Source: Aquabacterium sp. A7-Y (GTDB taxonomy: Bacteria; Pseudomonadota; Gammaproteobacteria; Burkholderiales; Burkholderiaceae_C). Taken from it: a stretch of 64,000 nt of DNA. Under the pieces are notes generated by a model. It saw only the letters and a program-made list of their open reading frames with translations, had not been told where the DNA came from and did not search any database. Location: assembly GCF_026153205.1 (NCBI RefSeq), contig NZ_JAPFBW010000010.1, positions 148,050 to 212,049 of the forward strand, given 5' to 3'. The stretch's first letter is position 1; every line of letters begins with the position of its first letter. Shown one piece after another: positions 17,140 through 25,821 of the stretch. The translations under genes were made by a program, and so were the position numbers.

Positions 17140-17922
17140 GTGAACACCCCCCTTCCTTCCAGGCCCGCCCGCCTCGTCGCCGCCTTCCCCGCCGCCCTCT
17201 CCTGCATCGGCCTGGGCCTGCGCGACGGTCTCAAGCCCCGGCTCATCCTGCAGTCGCTGGCCATCTGGGCGGCGGTGCTGCTCGTCTGGAGCCTGGTGTT
17301 CTGGATCTTCAGCGATGCGGTGCATGCCTTGTCGCTGCATGTGGTCGACTGGATCGTGCGGGGTGCCGGGGCGCTGGTGCGCTCGGAGGCGACCGGCCCG
17401 GCCGGCCCGCCGGGCACCGCCAGCAACTTCGCCGCGGGTGTCGTGTCTTTCCTCGCCTTCATCCTCCTGTGCCTCATTACGGCCCGCCTGCTGGTCGACT
17501 TTTTCCTGATGGGCACCATCCGCGCCATCGTGCGCCCGCGCTATCCGACGCTGGAAGCCTGGGGCGGCGGCTCCTGGAAGGCCTCGCTGCGCAACACGGT
17601 CGGACCCCTCGTCACCCTGGTGCTGCTGGCCCTGCCGCTGATGCTGGTGCCGGTGCTCAACGTGGTCGCGCTGTTCCTGCTCTTCAACTACCTCAATGTG
17701 CGCGGCCTGGTGCCCGATGCGCTGGAGGACATCGCGAAGGACGAAGAAGTGCGCCGCCTCATCCAGGGCTCGCGCATCGAGATGATGGTGCTCGGCGCGC
17801 TGCTGGTGCCGGTGCTGATGATCCCGCCGCTGTCGCTGCTGGCACCGTCCGTCCTCGGCGCCAGCGTCACCCATCTGGCCTTCCGCCGGCTGCAGGCGCA
17901 GCGCCGCGGCCAGCCGGTCTAG
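17140..17922 (+). CDS. EI24 domain membrane protein
   Basis: About 260 residues from a GTG at 17140 (VNTPLPSRPARL); the open frame reaches back to 16915 but that extension is Pro/Arg-rich and unlike a protein. EI24/CysZ-like topology: hydrophobic segments around LILQSLAIWAAVLLVWSLVF, FAAGVVSFLAFILLCLI, PLVTLVLLALPLMLVPVL and MMVLGALLVPVLMIP, and the family-typical stretch LFLLFNYLNVRGLVPDALEDIAKDEEVRRL. CysZ members carry sulfate; this gene has no sulfate-assimilation neighbours, so the substrate is unknown. It is followed by a small membrane protein 13 bases later. Confidence 0.8.
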   Translation: MNTPLPSRPARLVAAFPAALSCIGLGLRDGLKPRLILQSLAIWAAVLLVWSLVFWIFSDAVHALSLHVVDWIVRGAGALVRSEATGPAGPPGTASNFAAGVVSFLAFILLCLITARLLVDFFLMGTIRAIVRPRYPTLEAWGGGSWKASLRNTVGPLVTLVLLALPLMLVPVLNVVALFLLFNYLNVRGLVPDALEDIAKDEEVRRLIQGSRIEMMVLGALLVPVLMIPPLSLLAPSVLGASVTHLAFRRLQAQRRGQPV

Positions 17923-17935
17923 CCGGGGCGCCGGC

Positions 17936-18301
17936 ATGCTGTACCTGTTCTTTGGCCTGTACTGGCTGGGTGTGTCGGCCGTCTGGATCGCATCGCTGGC
18001 GCTTTGGTTGGATTCGGCACCGGTGGGCGGCTACTCGGGAGCCGCAGGCATTGCCGCCCTGATGATCGCCCTGTTGGCGGCGGCCGTGGCCTTGCTGGGC
18101 CTGGGCCCCGAGCGCGCCCTGCGGCGCCGCGACGGCGAGGAGGCGCAGGCGCAGTTGCAAAAGCTCGTCGCGTCCCAGTACGCCTTGCCGCTGGCGTGCG
18201 CGCTGGGGGCTCTGCCGGTCCTCGGCGCGGGCGTCTTCACGCTCCTGCCCGTCGCCTGGGCGGCCGTGTTCGTCGCCAGCTGGCTGCTGCGCCCGCGGTG
18301 A
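17936..18301 (+). CDS. Small hypothetical membrane protein
   Basis: 121 residues with four hydrophobic segments: LYLFFGLYWLGVSAVWIASLALW, IAALMIALLAAAVALLGLG, LACALGALPVLGAGVFTLLP and VAWAAVFVASWLL. A short charged loop, RALRRRDGEEAQAQLQKL, separates the second and third. I recognise no family. It starts 13 bases after the EI24 gene and is probably its operon partner. Confidence 0.65.
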   Translation: MLYLFFGLYWLGVSAVWIASLALWLDSAPVGGYSGAAGIAALMIALLAAAVALLGLGPERALRRRDGEEAQAQLQKLVASQYALPLACALGALPVLGAGVFTLLPVAWAAVFVASWLLRPR

Positions 18302-18509
18302 AGTGTGGGCCCGCCCGGCCCGGGCAGCCTTGCCGCTCTCCCCCATTTGGAGGGGATGCGGCCGGGCTGCACATGTGGACACTATCGCACCTGAACAAAT
18401 CGCTGCGACATTGGGCGCCTGCCGCGCAGGCCGCCCTAGCCGCAGCGGCATAAGCCCGCCCCGCCTTCCGCGGCAGGGGCGCATTCAACGAGAGAGGGAG
18501 CCCCGGACC

Positions 18510-19667
18510 ATGCGTCCCCCCCACCTGTTGCTGCTGAGCGTCTCGGCCGGCGCCGGCCACGTGCGCGCCGCGCAGGCCATCGAGGCGGCCGCCGCCGGCC
18601 GGCCGTCGCCGGTGCGTGTCACCCATCTGGACGTGCTGGAACTCGTGCCCGCCAGCTTCCGCAAGCTGTACTCGGAGTCCTATATCGAACTGGTCGAGCG
18701 CCTGCCGCTGCTGTGGGCCTACCTCTACCAGCGCACCGACCGGCGGGCCGAGCGCTCGGTATTCGACCGCCTGCGCCGCGGCGTCGAACGGCTCAACACG
18801 CGCAACTTGTGGGACGAGATCGAACACATCGCCCCCGACGCCATCGTCTGCACCCACTTCCTGCCGGCCGAGCTGCTCGCGCGCCGCATCAAGCGCGGCA
18901 TCGCCACCCCGCCGGTGTGGGTCCAGGTGACCGACTTCGATGTGCACGGGCTGTGGATGCAGGCCGGCCTGCAGGGCTACTTCGTCGCCAACGATGAAGT
19001 GGCCTGGCGCCTGGCCGACCGGGGCATGGCGCGCGAGCGCATCCGCGTCACCGGCATCCCGGTGATGCCGCGTTTCGCCGAGCCGCTCGATCGCAGCGTC
19101 TGTGCCGAGGAGCTAGGCCTCGATCCGCGCCGCTTCACTGTCGTGATGATGGCCGGCGGCGGTGGCGTCGGCAGCCTCGACACGCTGGCCGAGCGCGCCC
19201 TCGCGCTGCCGCACGACCTGCAGGTGGTCGCGCTGGCGGGGCGCAACCAGGAGCTGCTGCAACGCCTGGAGCAGCTGAAGCAGCGCCACCCGGGCCAGCT
19301 GTTCCCGCTTGGCTTCACGCGCACCGTCGAGCGCGTGATGAGCTGTGCCGACCTGGTGGTCACCAAGCCGGGCGGCCTGTCGACCTCGGAATGCCTGGCC
19401 AAGGGGCTGCCGATGCTGCTGGTCTCGCCCATCCCCGGGCAGGAGGAGCGCAACGCCGACTACCTGCTCGAAGCCGGTGCCGCCCAGATCGCGCTCGACA
19501 CCGCGAGCTTCGAGTTCAAGCTCGACCGCCTGCTGCGCGAGCGCGAGCAACTCGGCCGCATGGCGGCGCACGCGGTGCGCATCGCCCGTCCGCGCGCCGC
19601 GCACGAGGTGCTGGACCATGTGGTCCACGCGCTGTCCCTGTCCCACGCCCCGACCCTCTCCGCATGA
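18510..19667 (+). CDS. MGDG-synthase-like glycosyltransferase (GT28)
   Basis: 385 residues, preceded by a strong ribosome site (GAGAGGGAG). The N-terminal MGDG-synthase domain is marked by LLLLSVSAGAGHVRAAQAIE and VTHLDVLELVPASFRKLYSESY. The C-terminal GT28 nucleotide-sugar half carries MMAGGGGVGSLDTLAE, VTKPGGLSTSECLAKGLPM and PGQEERNADYLLEAGAA. Such enzymes transfer a hexose from a UDP-sugar to diacylglycerol at the cytoplasmic membrane face. Its stop codon overlaps the start of a phosphatase gene by four bases (ATGA), implying translational coupling and a shared pathway in glycolipid or envelope metabolism. Confidence 0.9.
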   Translation: MRPPHLLLLSVSAGAGHVRAAQAIEAAAAGRPSPVRVTHLDVLELVPASFRKLYSESYIELVERLPLLWAYLYQRTDRRAERSVFDRLRRGVERLNTRNLWDEIEHIAPDAIVCTHFLPAELLARRIKRGIATPPVWVQVTDFDVHGLWMQAGLQGYFVANDEVAWRLADRGMARERIRVTGIPVMPRFAEPLDRSVCAEELGLDPRRFTVVMMAGGGGVGSLDTLAERALALPHDLQVVALAGRNQELLQRLEQLKQRHPGQLFPLGFTRTVERVMSCADLVVTKPGGLSTSECLAKGLPMLLVSPIPGQEERNADYLLEAGAAQIALDTASFEFKLDRLLREREQLGRMAAHAVRIARPRAAHEVLDHVVHALSLSHAPTLSA

Positions 19668-20281
19668 ACCGCAAATCCGCCGTGCACCCTTCGCGCCGCC
19701 ACTGCCTGGCCCTGCTGGCCCTGGCCCCGCTGGAGCGCGCCCTGGCGCACCCCGCCGCGAGCTCCCCTGGGACCGCACGCCCGACCCACTGGGCCGAGCC
19801 GCTGACCTTGCCTGGCGTGCGCAATCTGCACCGCCTGCACGCGGGCCTCTACCGCAGCGAGCAGCCGACTGCGAAGGGCATGGCCGAGCTCTACCGACTG
19901 GGGGTGCGCACCGTGATCAACCTGCGCGCCTTCCACAGCGACGACGACGAGATCGCAGGGACCGGCCTGCTGAACACGCGGCTGCGGATGAACACCTGGG
20001 ACGTCGAGGACGAGCATGTCGTCTCGGTCCTGCGGGTGCTGCGCCAGCCCGACAAGGGGCCTTTCCTGATCCACTGCCTGCACGGCGCGGACCGCACCGG
20101 GCTGATGAGCGCGATGTACCGCATCGTCGAGCAAGGCTGGAGCAAGGAGCAGGCGATCGAGGAGATGATGCGGGGCGGCTACGGCTGGCACAGCGTCTGG
20201 CGCAACATTCCGCGCTACATCCGCCGCACCGACGTGGCGGCGCTGCGGCGCACGCTGGAGCAGTCCCAGCCGCTCGGCTGA
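19664..20281 (+). CDS. Exported dual-specificity/tyrosine phosphatase
   Basis: 205 residues. The start overlaps the glycosyltransferase stop (ATGA). Residues 1-35 look like an export signal with an SRRHCLALLALAP core, possibly Tat-type, although the second hydrophobic half is weak. Catalytic P-loop HCLHGADRTG gives nucleophile C138 and R144; the general-acid region is around NTWDVEDEHV. Related DSP/PTP-like proteins act on phosphotyrosine or phospholipid head groups. Coupling to a glycolipid synthase favours a lipid or cell-envelope substrate; that is inference. Confidence 0.85.
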   Translation: MNRKSAVHPSRRHCLALLALAPLERALAHPAASSPGTARPTHWAEPLTLPGVRNLHRLHAGLYRSEQPTAKGMAELYRLGVRTVINLRAFHSDDDEIAGTGLLNTRLRMNTWDVEDEHVVSVLRVLRQPDKGPFLIHCLHGADRTGLMSAMYRIVEQGWSKEQAIEEMMRGGYGWHSVWRNIPRYIRRTDVAALRRTLEQSQPLG

Positions 20282-20289
20282 GCCGCGGC

Positions 20290-20925
20290 TCAGGCCGGCG
20301 GCCGCCGCCGGCCCGCGGCGGCGGTGCGGAAGGTGACCGAGTAGCGCAGCGCCGGGGTCGGCGCCACGCTGTGCTGCCAGCCCCAGCGGGCTTCGCCTTC
20401 CAGCACATAGGCCGAGCGCGGCGCCAGCTCCAGCGTCCAGCTGTCCCGGTGGCGCGGCTCGGCCGGCGGATAGCGACGCAAGCGCATCTCGCACCAGCCG
20501 CCCAGCGAGACACCCACCACCATCTCGAAGTCGGGCACGTCACGGTGCCAGCCCAGCGGCGTGCCGGGCGCATAGGACGCCACCAGCACGTTGGTGAAAT
20601 CCTCCGGTGCCACCCGGCGCCAGGCCGCCACTTGGGCGCGCAGCGGCAGCAGGCTGTCGGGCAGCGGCAGGCCGGGCTGCAGGCGGTTGTCGTCGAAGTC
20701 GTAGCGGCTGCCGAAGCTGAGGACCCGGCGGCGCGCGGTGTAGCCCTTGTAGCGGGCAGGTGCCAGCGGCAGTTCCGCCAGGATCCGGAGCAGGTCGGCT
20801 TCCTGCGCAGCGGTCAGGAAGTCGGGCTGGTAGACGAGCCCGGCGGGCAAGGCCGCCGGCGCGCCGAACAGCTCGCCCTGGCGGCCGGCTTGCGCCACGG
20901 GCATCGGGGACGGAGATCGGGCCAT
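20290..20925 (-). CDS. alkB: AlkB-type Fe(II)/2-oxoglutarate dioxygenase
   Basis: 211 residues. The AlkB fold is recognisable from YKGYTARRRVLSFGSRYDF, the facial-triad motif WHRDVPDFE (His and Asp) and the later His in WGWQHSVAP, with RYSVTFR supplying the 2-oxoglutarate-binding arginine. It repairs alkylated bases by oxidative demethylation. The N-terminus is short, as in the AlkB2/3-like bacterial clade. It lies alone on the minus strand, convergent with the phosphatase, nine bases from its stop. Confidence 0.9.
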   Translation of the reverse strand: MARSPSPMPVAQAGRQGELFGAPAALPAGLVYQPDFLTAAQEADLLRILAELPLAPARYKGYTARRRVLSFGSRYDFDDNRLQPGLPLPDSLLPLRAQVAAWRRVAPEDFTNVLVASYAPGTPLGWHRDVPDFEMVVGVSLGGWCEMRLRRYPPAEPRHRDSWTLELAPRSAYVLEGEARWGWQHSVAPTPALRYSVTFRTAAAGRRRPPA

Positions 20926-20992
20926 GCCGCCTCTCAGCAGCCGGCATGCCGGATACGGTCGAGTCCAGCCCGGCTCGATCGCTCGCGAAGCG

Positions 20993-21526
20993 TCAAAGGT
21001 GGTTCGGGTAGAGCCGGATGCGCTCGCGCAGCCGTCGCTCCAGCAGGGGCGAGGCGGCGCCGAGCTCGTCGGCGATGCGCACCGCTTCCTGGCGGTAGGC
21101 GCGGCGCCTGTCCTCGGACCAGAAGCTGGGCGGGCCCGACATGTTGGCGCTGCGGTCGGCCAGCTTCACGACCCAGACCTCGCGCGGCTGCTGGCGGATG
21201 CGCTGCAGGCTGTCGGGCATGCGCTCGGCCTTGGGCAGGGCCTGGTTTTTCGTCAGCGCGAGCACGCCGGCGGCGACCGGCTCGCCGAACAGCTCCAGCA
21301 CCTGGCTGTAGGTGGTGCCGGTATCTTCCAGCGTGTCGTGCAGCAGCGCGATGCACAGGGCCAGGCGCCGGTCCAGGACGGGATCGGCCGCCAGCGCCTC
21401 CGACAGCTCGGCCACCACCAGCCCGAGGTGCAGCAGGTAGGGCAGCTCGGTGCCGGGCACGGTCTGCCCGACATGGGCGTTGGCGGCGAAGCGCCAGGCT
21501 TCGGTGATGTGGTCTATCGTGTCCAT
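20993..21526 (-). CDS. HD-domain hydrolase, MESH1/SpoT-hydrolase-like
   Basis: 177 residues. Metal-binding HD arrangement: H33, then H63/D64 in ALLHDTLEDT, and a distal aspartate in VVKLADRSANM. The pattern ALTKNQALPKAERMPDSL between them resembles the (p)ppGpp hydrolase half of RelA/SpoT and the small alarmone hydrolase MESH1. No synthetase or TGS domain is present. Predicted to be a cytoplasmic Mn-dependent nucleotide pyrophosphohydrolase; ppGpp or NADPH are family substrates, and which applies here cannot be read from the sequence. Confidence 0.85.
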   Translation of the reverse strand: MDTIDHITEAWRFAANAHVGQTVPGTELPYLLHLGLVVAELSEALAADPVLDRRLALCIALLHDTLEDTGTTYSQVLELFGEPVAAGVLALTKNQALPKAERMPDSLQRIRQQPREVWVVKLADRSANMSGPPSFWSEDRRRAYRQEAVRIADELGAASPLLERRLRERIRLYPNHL

Positions 21527-21714
21527 GGCATCCCTTCTGTGCGCATGCTAAAGCTTCTCCGGCGCCGGCCCCGGCTTGTGAACGGTCTCGTTCACGTGTG
21601 AGGCATCTGAGGCCGGCTGGGGCTCGGCGCAGAAATGCGAGGTTCGGATACAGTTCCATCCGCCAGGCGGCGCATGATGTGTTGATCTCCGTCTCACTCC
21701 GGCAGGCCTGCATC

Positions 21715-23298
21715 ATGTCCACCACCCGCTACCTTGCGCCTGCCGGCGCGCTGGCCGCCGCCAGGCACGCTCCGCCGCTGCCCGGCTCGCCAGAGATGCG
21801 CTGGCTGCTCGACCGCCTTCCCGCCGCCGCCTATGCCTGTGACGCCGAGGGCCTGATCACCCACTACAACGACCGGGCCTTGCGGCTGTGGGGCCGGGCA
21901 CCGAGCCTCAACGACGCAGCCGACCGCTACTGCGGCTCCTTCCGGCTCTTCAGCCAGGACGGCACGCCGATCTCCCACGCCGATTGCTGGATGGCGCGCG
22001 CCCTGCGCGAGCAGCGCGAGTTCAACGGCATGGAAATCCTGATCGAGCGGGAGGATGGCAGCCGCTGGACCGCACTGGCCCACGCCAACCCCTTCCACGA
22101 CGAGCAAGGCGTGCTGTGCGGCGCGGTCAACGTGCTGGTCGACATCACCGAGCGCAAGCGCGCCGAGGCCTTGCTGCGCGAGGCCGACCGCAACAAGAAC
22201 GAGTTCCTGGCGATGCTCTCGCACGAGCTGCGCAACCCCTTGGCACCCATCCGCAACGGGCTGCACATCATGCGGCTGGCCCCCGGCAACGCCGAGGTGG
22301 CGAACCAGGCCTGCGACATGATGGAGCGCCAGATGGGCCACATGGTGCGGCTCATCGACGACCTGCTCGACCTCTCGCGCATCACGCGCGGCAAGATCGA
22401 GTTGCGCCGCGAGCGTGTCGAGCTGGCCCAGGTGCTGCGCGACGCGGTCGAGGCGAGCCGCCCGCAGATCGAAGCGGCGCAGCACCGGCTGGAGTTGCAC
22501 TACCTCGCCACCCCGCTGTTCCTGTTCGCCGACCGCACGCGCCTGGCCCAGGTGGTGTCCAACCTGCTCATCAACAGCGCCAAGTACACGCCGGCCGGCG
22601 GCCTGATCGGGCTGCTGGTCGAGCGCCACGAGTCCGAGGTGACGATCAGCGTGCGCGACAACGGCATGGGCATTCCGCCCGAGCTGCTGCCGCACCTGTT
22701 CGAGATCTACACCCAGGGCGAGCAGCTGCCCGGGTCGGACCAGCCGGGTCTGGGCATCGGGCTCAGCCTGGTGCGCGGCCTGGTCGCTCTGCACGAGGGC
22801 ACCGTCGAGGCACGCAGCGAGGGGCGCGGGCGGGGCAGCGAGTTCCGGGTGCGCCTGCCGCTGGCCGGCGACGGCGTCGCCGTGCCGCCGATCGTGGCGG
22901 ACACCCAGCCGGGCGCGACAGGCGCGAGCTACCGCGTGTTGGTGGTTGACGACAACCACGATGCGGCGGTCAGCCTGGCCCTGATGCTGGAGCTGATGGG
23001 CCACCGCAGCGTCTGCGTGCACGACGGCGAGGCGGCAGTGGCCAGCGCGGCGGCCGAGCCGCCCGACGTGATCCTGCTCGACCTCGGCCTGCCGCGCGTC
23101 AACGGCTTCGAGGCCTGCCGCCGCATCCGTGCCCAGCCCGGCGGCGACCGCCCCGTGCTGATCGCGATGACCGGCTGGGGCCAGGAGGAAGACAAGCGCC
23201 GCTCGCGGGAGGCGGGCTTCGACTTCCACATGGTCAAGCCGGTGGATCCGGAAACGCTGGAACGACTGCTCGCGCAGCTGCCGGGCAGGCAGCCTTAG
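21715..23298 (+). CDS. PAS-containing hybrid sensor histidine kinase
   Basis: 527 residues. An in-frame extension to 21598 exists but MSTTRYLAP follows a plausible leader, so the ATG at 21715 is used. PAS domain at about 30-150 (AYACDAEGLITHYNDRAL, with VNVLVDITERKRAE at its end). HisKA with H170 in LSHELRNPLAPI, HATPase_c (NLLINSAKYTPAGG, DNGMGIP, GLGIGLSLV), and a C-terminal receiver with phospho-acceptor D456 (ILLDLGLPRVNG) and MVKPVD. No membrane segment, so it senses a cytoplasmic signal. The kinase and receiver are close in architecture to the KaiC-linked kinase at 2613. Confidence 0.93.
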   Translation: MSTTRYLAPAGALAAARHAPPLPGSPEMRWLLDRLPAAAYACDAEGLITHYNDRALRLWGRAPSLNDAADRYCGSFRLFSQDGTPISHADCWMARALREQREFNGMEILIEREDGSRWTALAHANPFHDEQGVLCGAVNVLVDITERKRAEALLREADRNKNEFLAMLSHELRNPLAPIRNGLHIMRLAPGNAEVANQACDMMERQMGHMVRLIDDLLDLSRITRGKIELRRERVELAQVLRDAVEASRPQIEAAQHRLELHYLATPLFLFADRTRLAQVVSNLLINSAKYTPAGGLIGLLVERHESEVTISVRDNGMGIPPELLPHLFEIYTQGEQLPGSDQPGLGIGLSLVRGLVALHEGTVEARSEGRGRGSEFRVRLPLAGDGVAVPPIVADTQPGATGASYRVLVVDDNHDAAVSLALMLELMGHRSVCVHDGEAAVASAAAEPPDVILLDLGLPRVNGFEACRRIRAQPGGDRPVLIAMTGWGQEEDKRRSREAGFDFHMVKPVDPETLERLLAQLPGRQP

Positions 23299-24053
23299 CC
23301 CATCAGCTGCGCTGCCAGCCGCAGGTCTTCCAACCAGAGGCCATAGGCGGCCTCGCGCTCGGGCGGGCGCAGCCGCAACAGCGCCGAAGGGTGCAGGGTG
23401 ATGAGCACCGGCCGGCCGTCGGCGCGCGGCATCCAGTGGCCCCGCTCGGCCATCACCGGCACGGCGCGCGCCAGCAGCGAGCGCGCCGCGGTGGCGCCGA
23501 GCGCCACCAGGCCCTCGGGCCTGACCCGTTCGATCTCGCTCTCCAGCCAGTGGTGGCAGGCGGCCACCTCCTTCTGCGCCGGCGTCTTGTGGAGCCGTCG
23601 CTTGCCCCGCATCTCGTACTTGAAGTGCTTCACCGCATTGGTGATGTAGAGCTGCTCGCGGTCCCAGCCGAGCTCTTCGAGGGCACGGTCCAGCAGCCGG
23701 CCGGCCGGTCCGACGAAGGGGCGGCCGGCCTGGTCCTCCTGGTCGCCCGGCTGCTCGCCGACGAGCATCAGCCGGGCCGGCCCGCGGCCCTCGCCCCACA
23801 CCGTCTGCGTGCCGATGAAGCCCAGCGGGCATTCGCGGCAGCCGGCGGCCTGCTCGGCCAAGGCGCGCAACGCGGACGCGGAGCGGCCGAGCAGCCGCAC
23901 CCGCGGCGGCTGGGGCGGCGGACCGACGACGTTGCCGGCGGGCTCCGGCCCGTCTTCCGCCTCAGCCCGCGGCAGCACGGCATTCGCGCGGTCGTCGGGG
24001 ACCGGCTGCGGGACGGCGCGCGGCGTCGGCTGGGGCGAAGGATGTCGGGGCAT
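23295..24053 (-). CDS. udgX: UdgX-type uracil-DNA glycosylase
   Basis: 252 residues with a proline-rich N-terminal ~50. Family 4-like fold: Fe-S cysteines C72/C75 (CRECPLG) and a later C166, substrate motif GEQPGDQEDQAGRPFVGPAG, and HPSALLR near the end. The insertion KRRLHKTP around H155 corresponds to the KRRIH loop that defines UdgX, whose histidine forms a covalent bond with the deoxyribose at uracil sites. Its stop codon overlaps the end of the convergent hybrid kinase by four bases. Confidence 0.88.
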   Translation of the reverse strand: MPRHPSPQPTPRAVPQPVPDDRANAVLPRAEAEDGPEPAGNVVGPPPQPPRVRLLGRSASALRALAEQAAGCRECPLGFIGTQTVWGEGRGPARLMLVGEQPGDQEDQAGRPFVGPAGRLLDRALEELGWDREQLYITNAVKHFKYEMRGKRRLHKTPAQKEVAACHHWLESEIERVRPEGLVALGATAARSLLARAVPVMAERGHWMPRADGRPVLITLHPSALLRLRPPEREAAYGLWLEDLRLAAQLMG

Positions 24054-24076
24054 GGCCTCTCCGGGGGACGACCGGC

Positions 24077-24982
24077 TCAGGCGCGGGCCGGCAAGGGGGG
24101 CTTGCGGCGGCGTGGCGACGGGCCGCCGAGCACCGCGCGGCGCATCGCCTCCACTTCGGGCGGCAGCACGCTGCGGTGCCGCAGCGCCCAGGGCAAGCCC
24201 GGCAGGGCCTCGCGCAGCAGGGGCGCCAGCAGGCCCTGGCCGGCGGCTTCACGCCAGACCCGCCGCGTTTCGTACACCAGGCTGCGCCAGGGCAGGCGCA
24301 GCCAGGCGATCCACAGCGTGTTGCGGGCGTTCAGCACGCGGCGCCTGGCGCTGTCGCGCTGTGCCGAGGGGTGGTGGTGGCAGACCAGCTCGGGCACGTA
24401 GCTCATGCGCCAGCCCTGCGCGGCGAGGTCCAGTCCCAGCAGCCGCTCCTCGCAACCGATGAACAGCCGCGGCAGGTAGCCGCCGGCCGCCCGGAAGGCG
24501 TCGGTGCGCATCACGACGGCACCCGCCATGAAGCCGATCAGCGCCGGCCCCGGCAGGCCGCGCGCATCCAGCGGGCTGCCGGCCATCAGCTGGCAGGTCG
24601 GGTCCTCGCGCTCCTGCGGCCCCACCAGCACCCGCGCCGCAAGCGCGCCGACACGCGGATGCGTGTCCAGCAGGTCGGCGGCATGCCGCAGCGCACCTGG
24701 CGTCCACCAGCAGTCGTCGTCGCAGAAAGCCACATAGGGGGTGCGCACCCGTTCGACGCCCGCATTGCGGCCTGCCGCGCCGAGGTTCTCGGCGTTGCGC
24801 ACCAGCTGCACCCGCGGGAAATGGCGCGCCACCTCTGCGGCGGTGCCGTCCCGGGAGCCGTTGTCGACCACGATGACGGGCAACTGCTCGGGCAGGGCGC
24901 TGAGGCGTTCCAGCGTGCGCAGCAGTTCGGCGCAGCGGTTGTGGCTCAGTACCACCAGGCTGATGCGCGGGTCACAGGGCAC
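24077..24982 (-). CDS. Family 2 glycosyltransferase
   Basis: 301 residues from a GTG at 24982 that overlaps the stop of the upstream PIG-L gene by 11 bases; the longer frame to 25135 gives a Pro/Arg-rich tail inside that gene. GT-A fold marks: ISLVVLSHNRCAELLRTLE, VIVVDNGSRDGTAAE, NAGVERVRTPYVAFCDDDCWW (DxD-type metal site) and GCEERLLGLDLAAQGW as the acceptor-side ED motif. No clear transmembrane segment. The overlap with a PIG-L deacetylase suggests a joint role in building or trimming a glycan or glycolipid. Confidence 0.88.
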   Translation of the reverse strand: MPCDPRISLVVLSHNRCAELLRTLERLSALPEQLPVIVVDNGSRDGTAAEVARHFPRVQLVRNAENLGAAGRNAGVERVRTPYVAFCDDDCWWTPGALRHAADLLDTHPRVGALAARVLVGPQEREDPTCQLMAGSPLDARGLPGPALIGFMAGAVVMRTDAFRAAGGYLPRLFIGCEERLLGLDLAAQGWRMSYVPELVCHHHPSAQRDSARRRVLNARNTLWIAWLRLPWRSLVYETRRVWREAAGQGLLAPLLREALPGLPWALRHRSVLPPEVEAMRRAVLGGPSPRRRKPPLPARA

Positions 24983-25730
24983 GGTCGGCAACCCGGGCAC
25001 GGGCGGTGGAGGCGGTCGCACGCTGCGGCCGGGGCCGGATCGACCGCGCGTCGGAGGGCGCCAGGTGCCAGTAGTGCTCCTCGGCCAGGACGTCGGCGTA
25101 GCCGTGCGGCCCGAAGGCGCGCAGCTGGCTGGCATAGGCCATCACGGCGCGCTGCTTGTCGGCCAGCGCGCCGGGCACGCCGGGGAAGGCCGGCGTGGCG
25201 CAGATGCCGGCTTTGGCCAGCGCGAGCAGGCGCTGCTGCAGCAGTCCGGGCATGCGCCGGTACAGCGCGTCCTCGTACGCCAGCCACAGCCGCTCGGGAC
25301 GCGCCTGCGCGGCGGCCATGCAGGCCTCGTGCACCAGGGTGTGGTCGGAATGGAACAGCCCCATGGGCACCACCACCGCGTCGCACGGCAGGGCATCGAG
25401 GCAGGCGAGCAAGGCGCTGGCGATCTCCTCGGGGTCCGGCGTGGCCAGGTACTGGCTGTCGAGAAAGCTCAACCAGACCGGCCGCGCGCCCAGCACGGCC
25501 AGCGCCTCGCGGTCTTCCTGATGGCGCGCGGCGACGGCTTCGCAGCTGTTGGCGAAGCCACAGCGCTGGTCCCACTCGGTGCGCAGCGCCTCGTCGGCCG
25601 GCGCGCCGGCAAACACCGTCAGCACCGTGCTGCCGGGATGTGCCGCCAGCAGCTGCCCGCAGGAAAAGACGCCGTCGTCGAGGTGGGGCGAGACGACCAG
25701 CAGATGTTCGAGCGCAGGCAGGGCGGGCAT
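24972..25730 (-). CDS. PIG-L family N-deacetylase
   Basis: 252 residues from MPALPALEHL; 11 further in-frame codons lie upstream. The metal motif is VVSPHLDDGVFSCG (PHxDD) with the partner histidine in FHSDHTLVHEA. The family deacetylates N-acetylglucosaminyl substrates such as GlcNAc-PI, mycothiol or bacillithiol intermediates. The extended C-terminal part (HLAPSDARSIRPR onward) is Arg-rich and overlaps the following glycosyltransferase. The two genes form a likely operon. Confidence 0.87.
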   Translation of the reverse strand: MPALPALEHLLVVSPHLDDGVFSCGQLLAAHPGSTVLTVFAGAPADEALRTEWDQRCGFANSCEAVAARHQEDREALAVLGARPVWLSFLDSQYLATPDPEEIASALLACLDALPCDAVVVPMGLFHSDHTLVHEACMAAAQARPERLWLAYEDALYRRMPGLLQQRLLALAKAGICATPAFPGVPGALADKQRAVMAYASQLRAFGPHGYADVLAEEHYWHLAPSDARSIRPRPQRATASTARARVADRAL

Positions 25731-25821
25731 GGGCGGGCAGCGGGCTTCTGTGCTGTGGCACAACCAGCACGCCGCGTTCCCGCCCTTCCGGGGAAGCCCG
25801 GTTGGAGCGGCAAGCTCTGCT

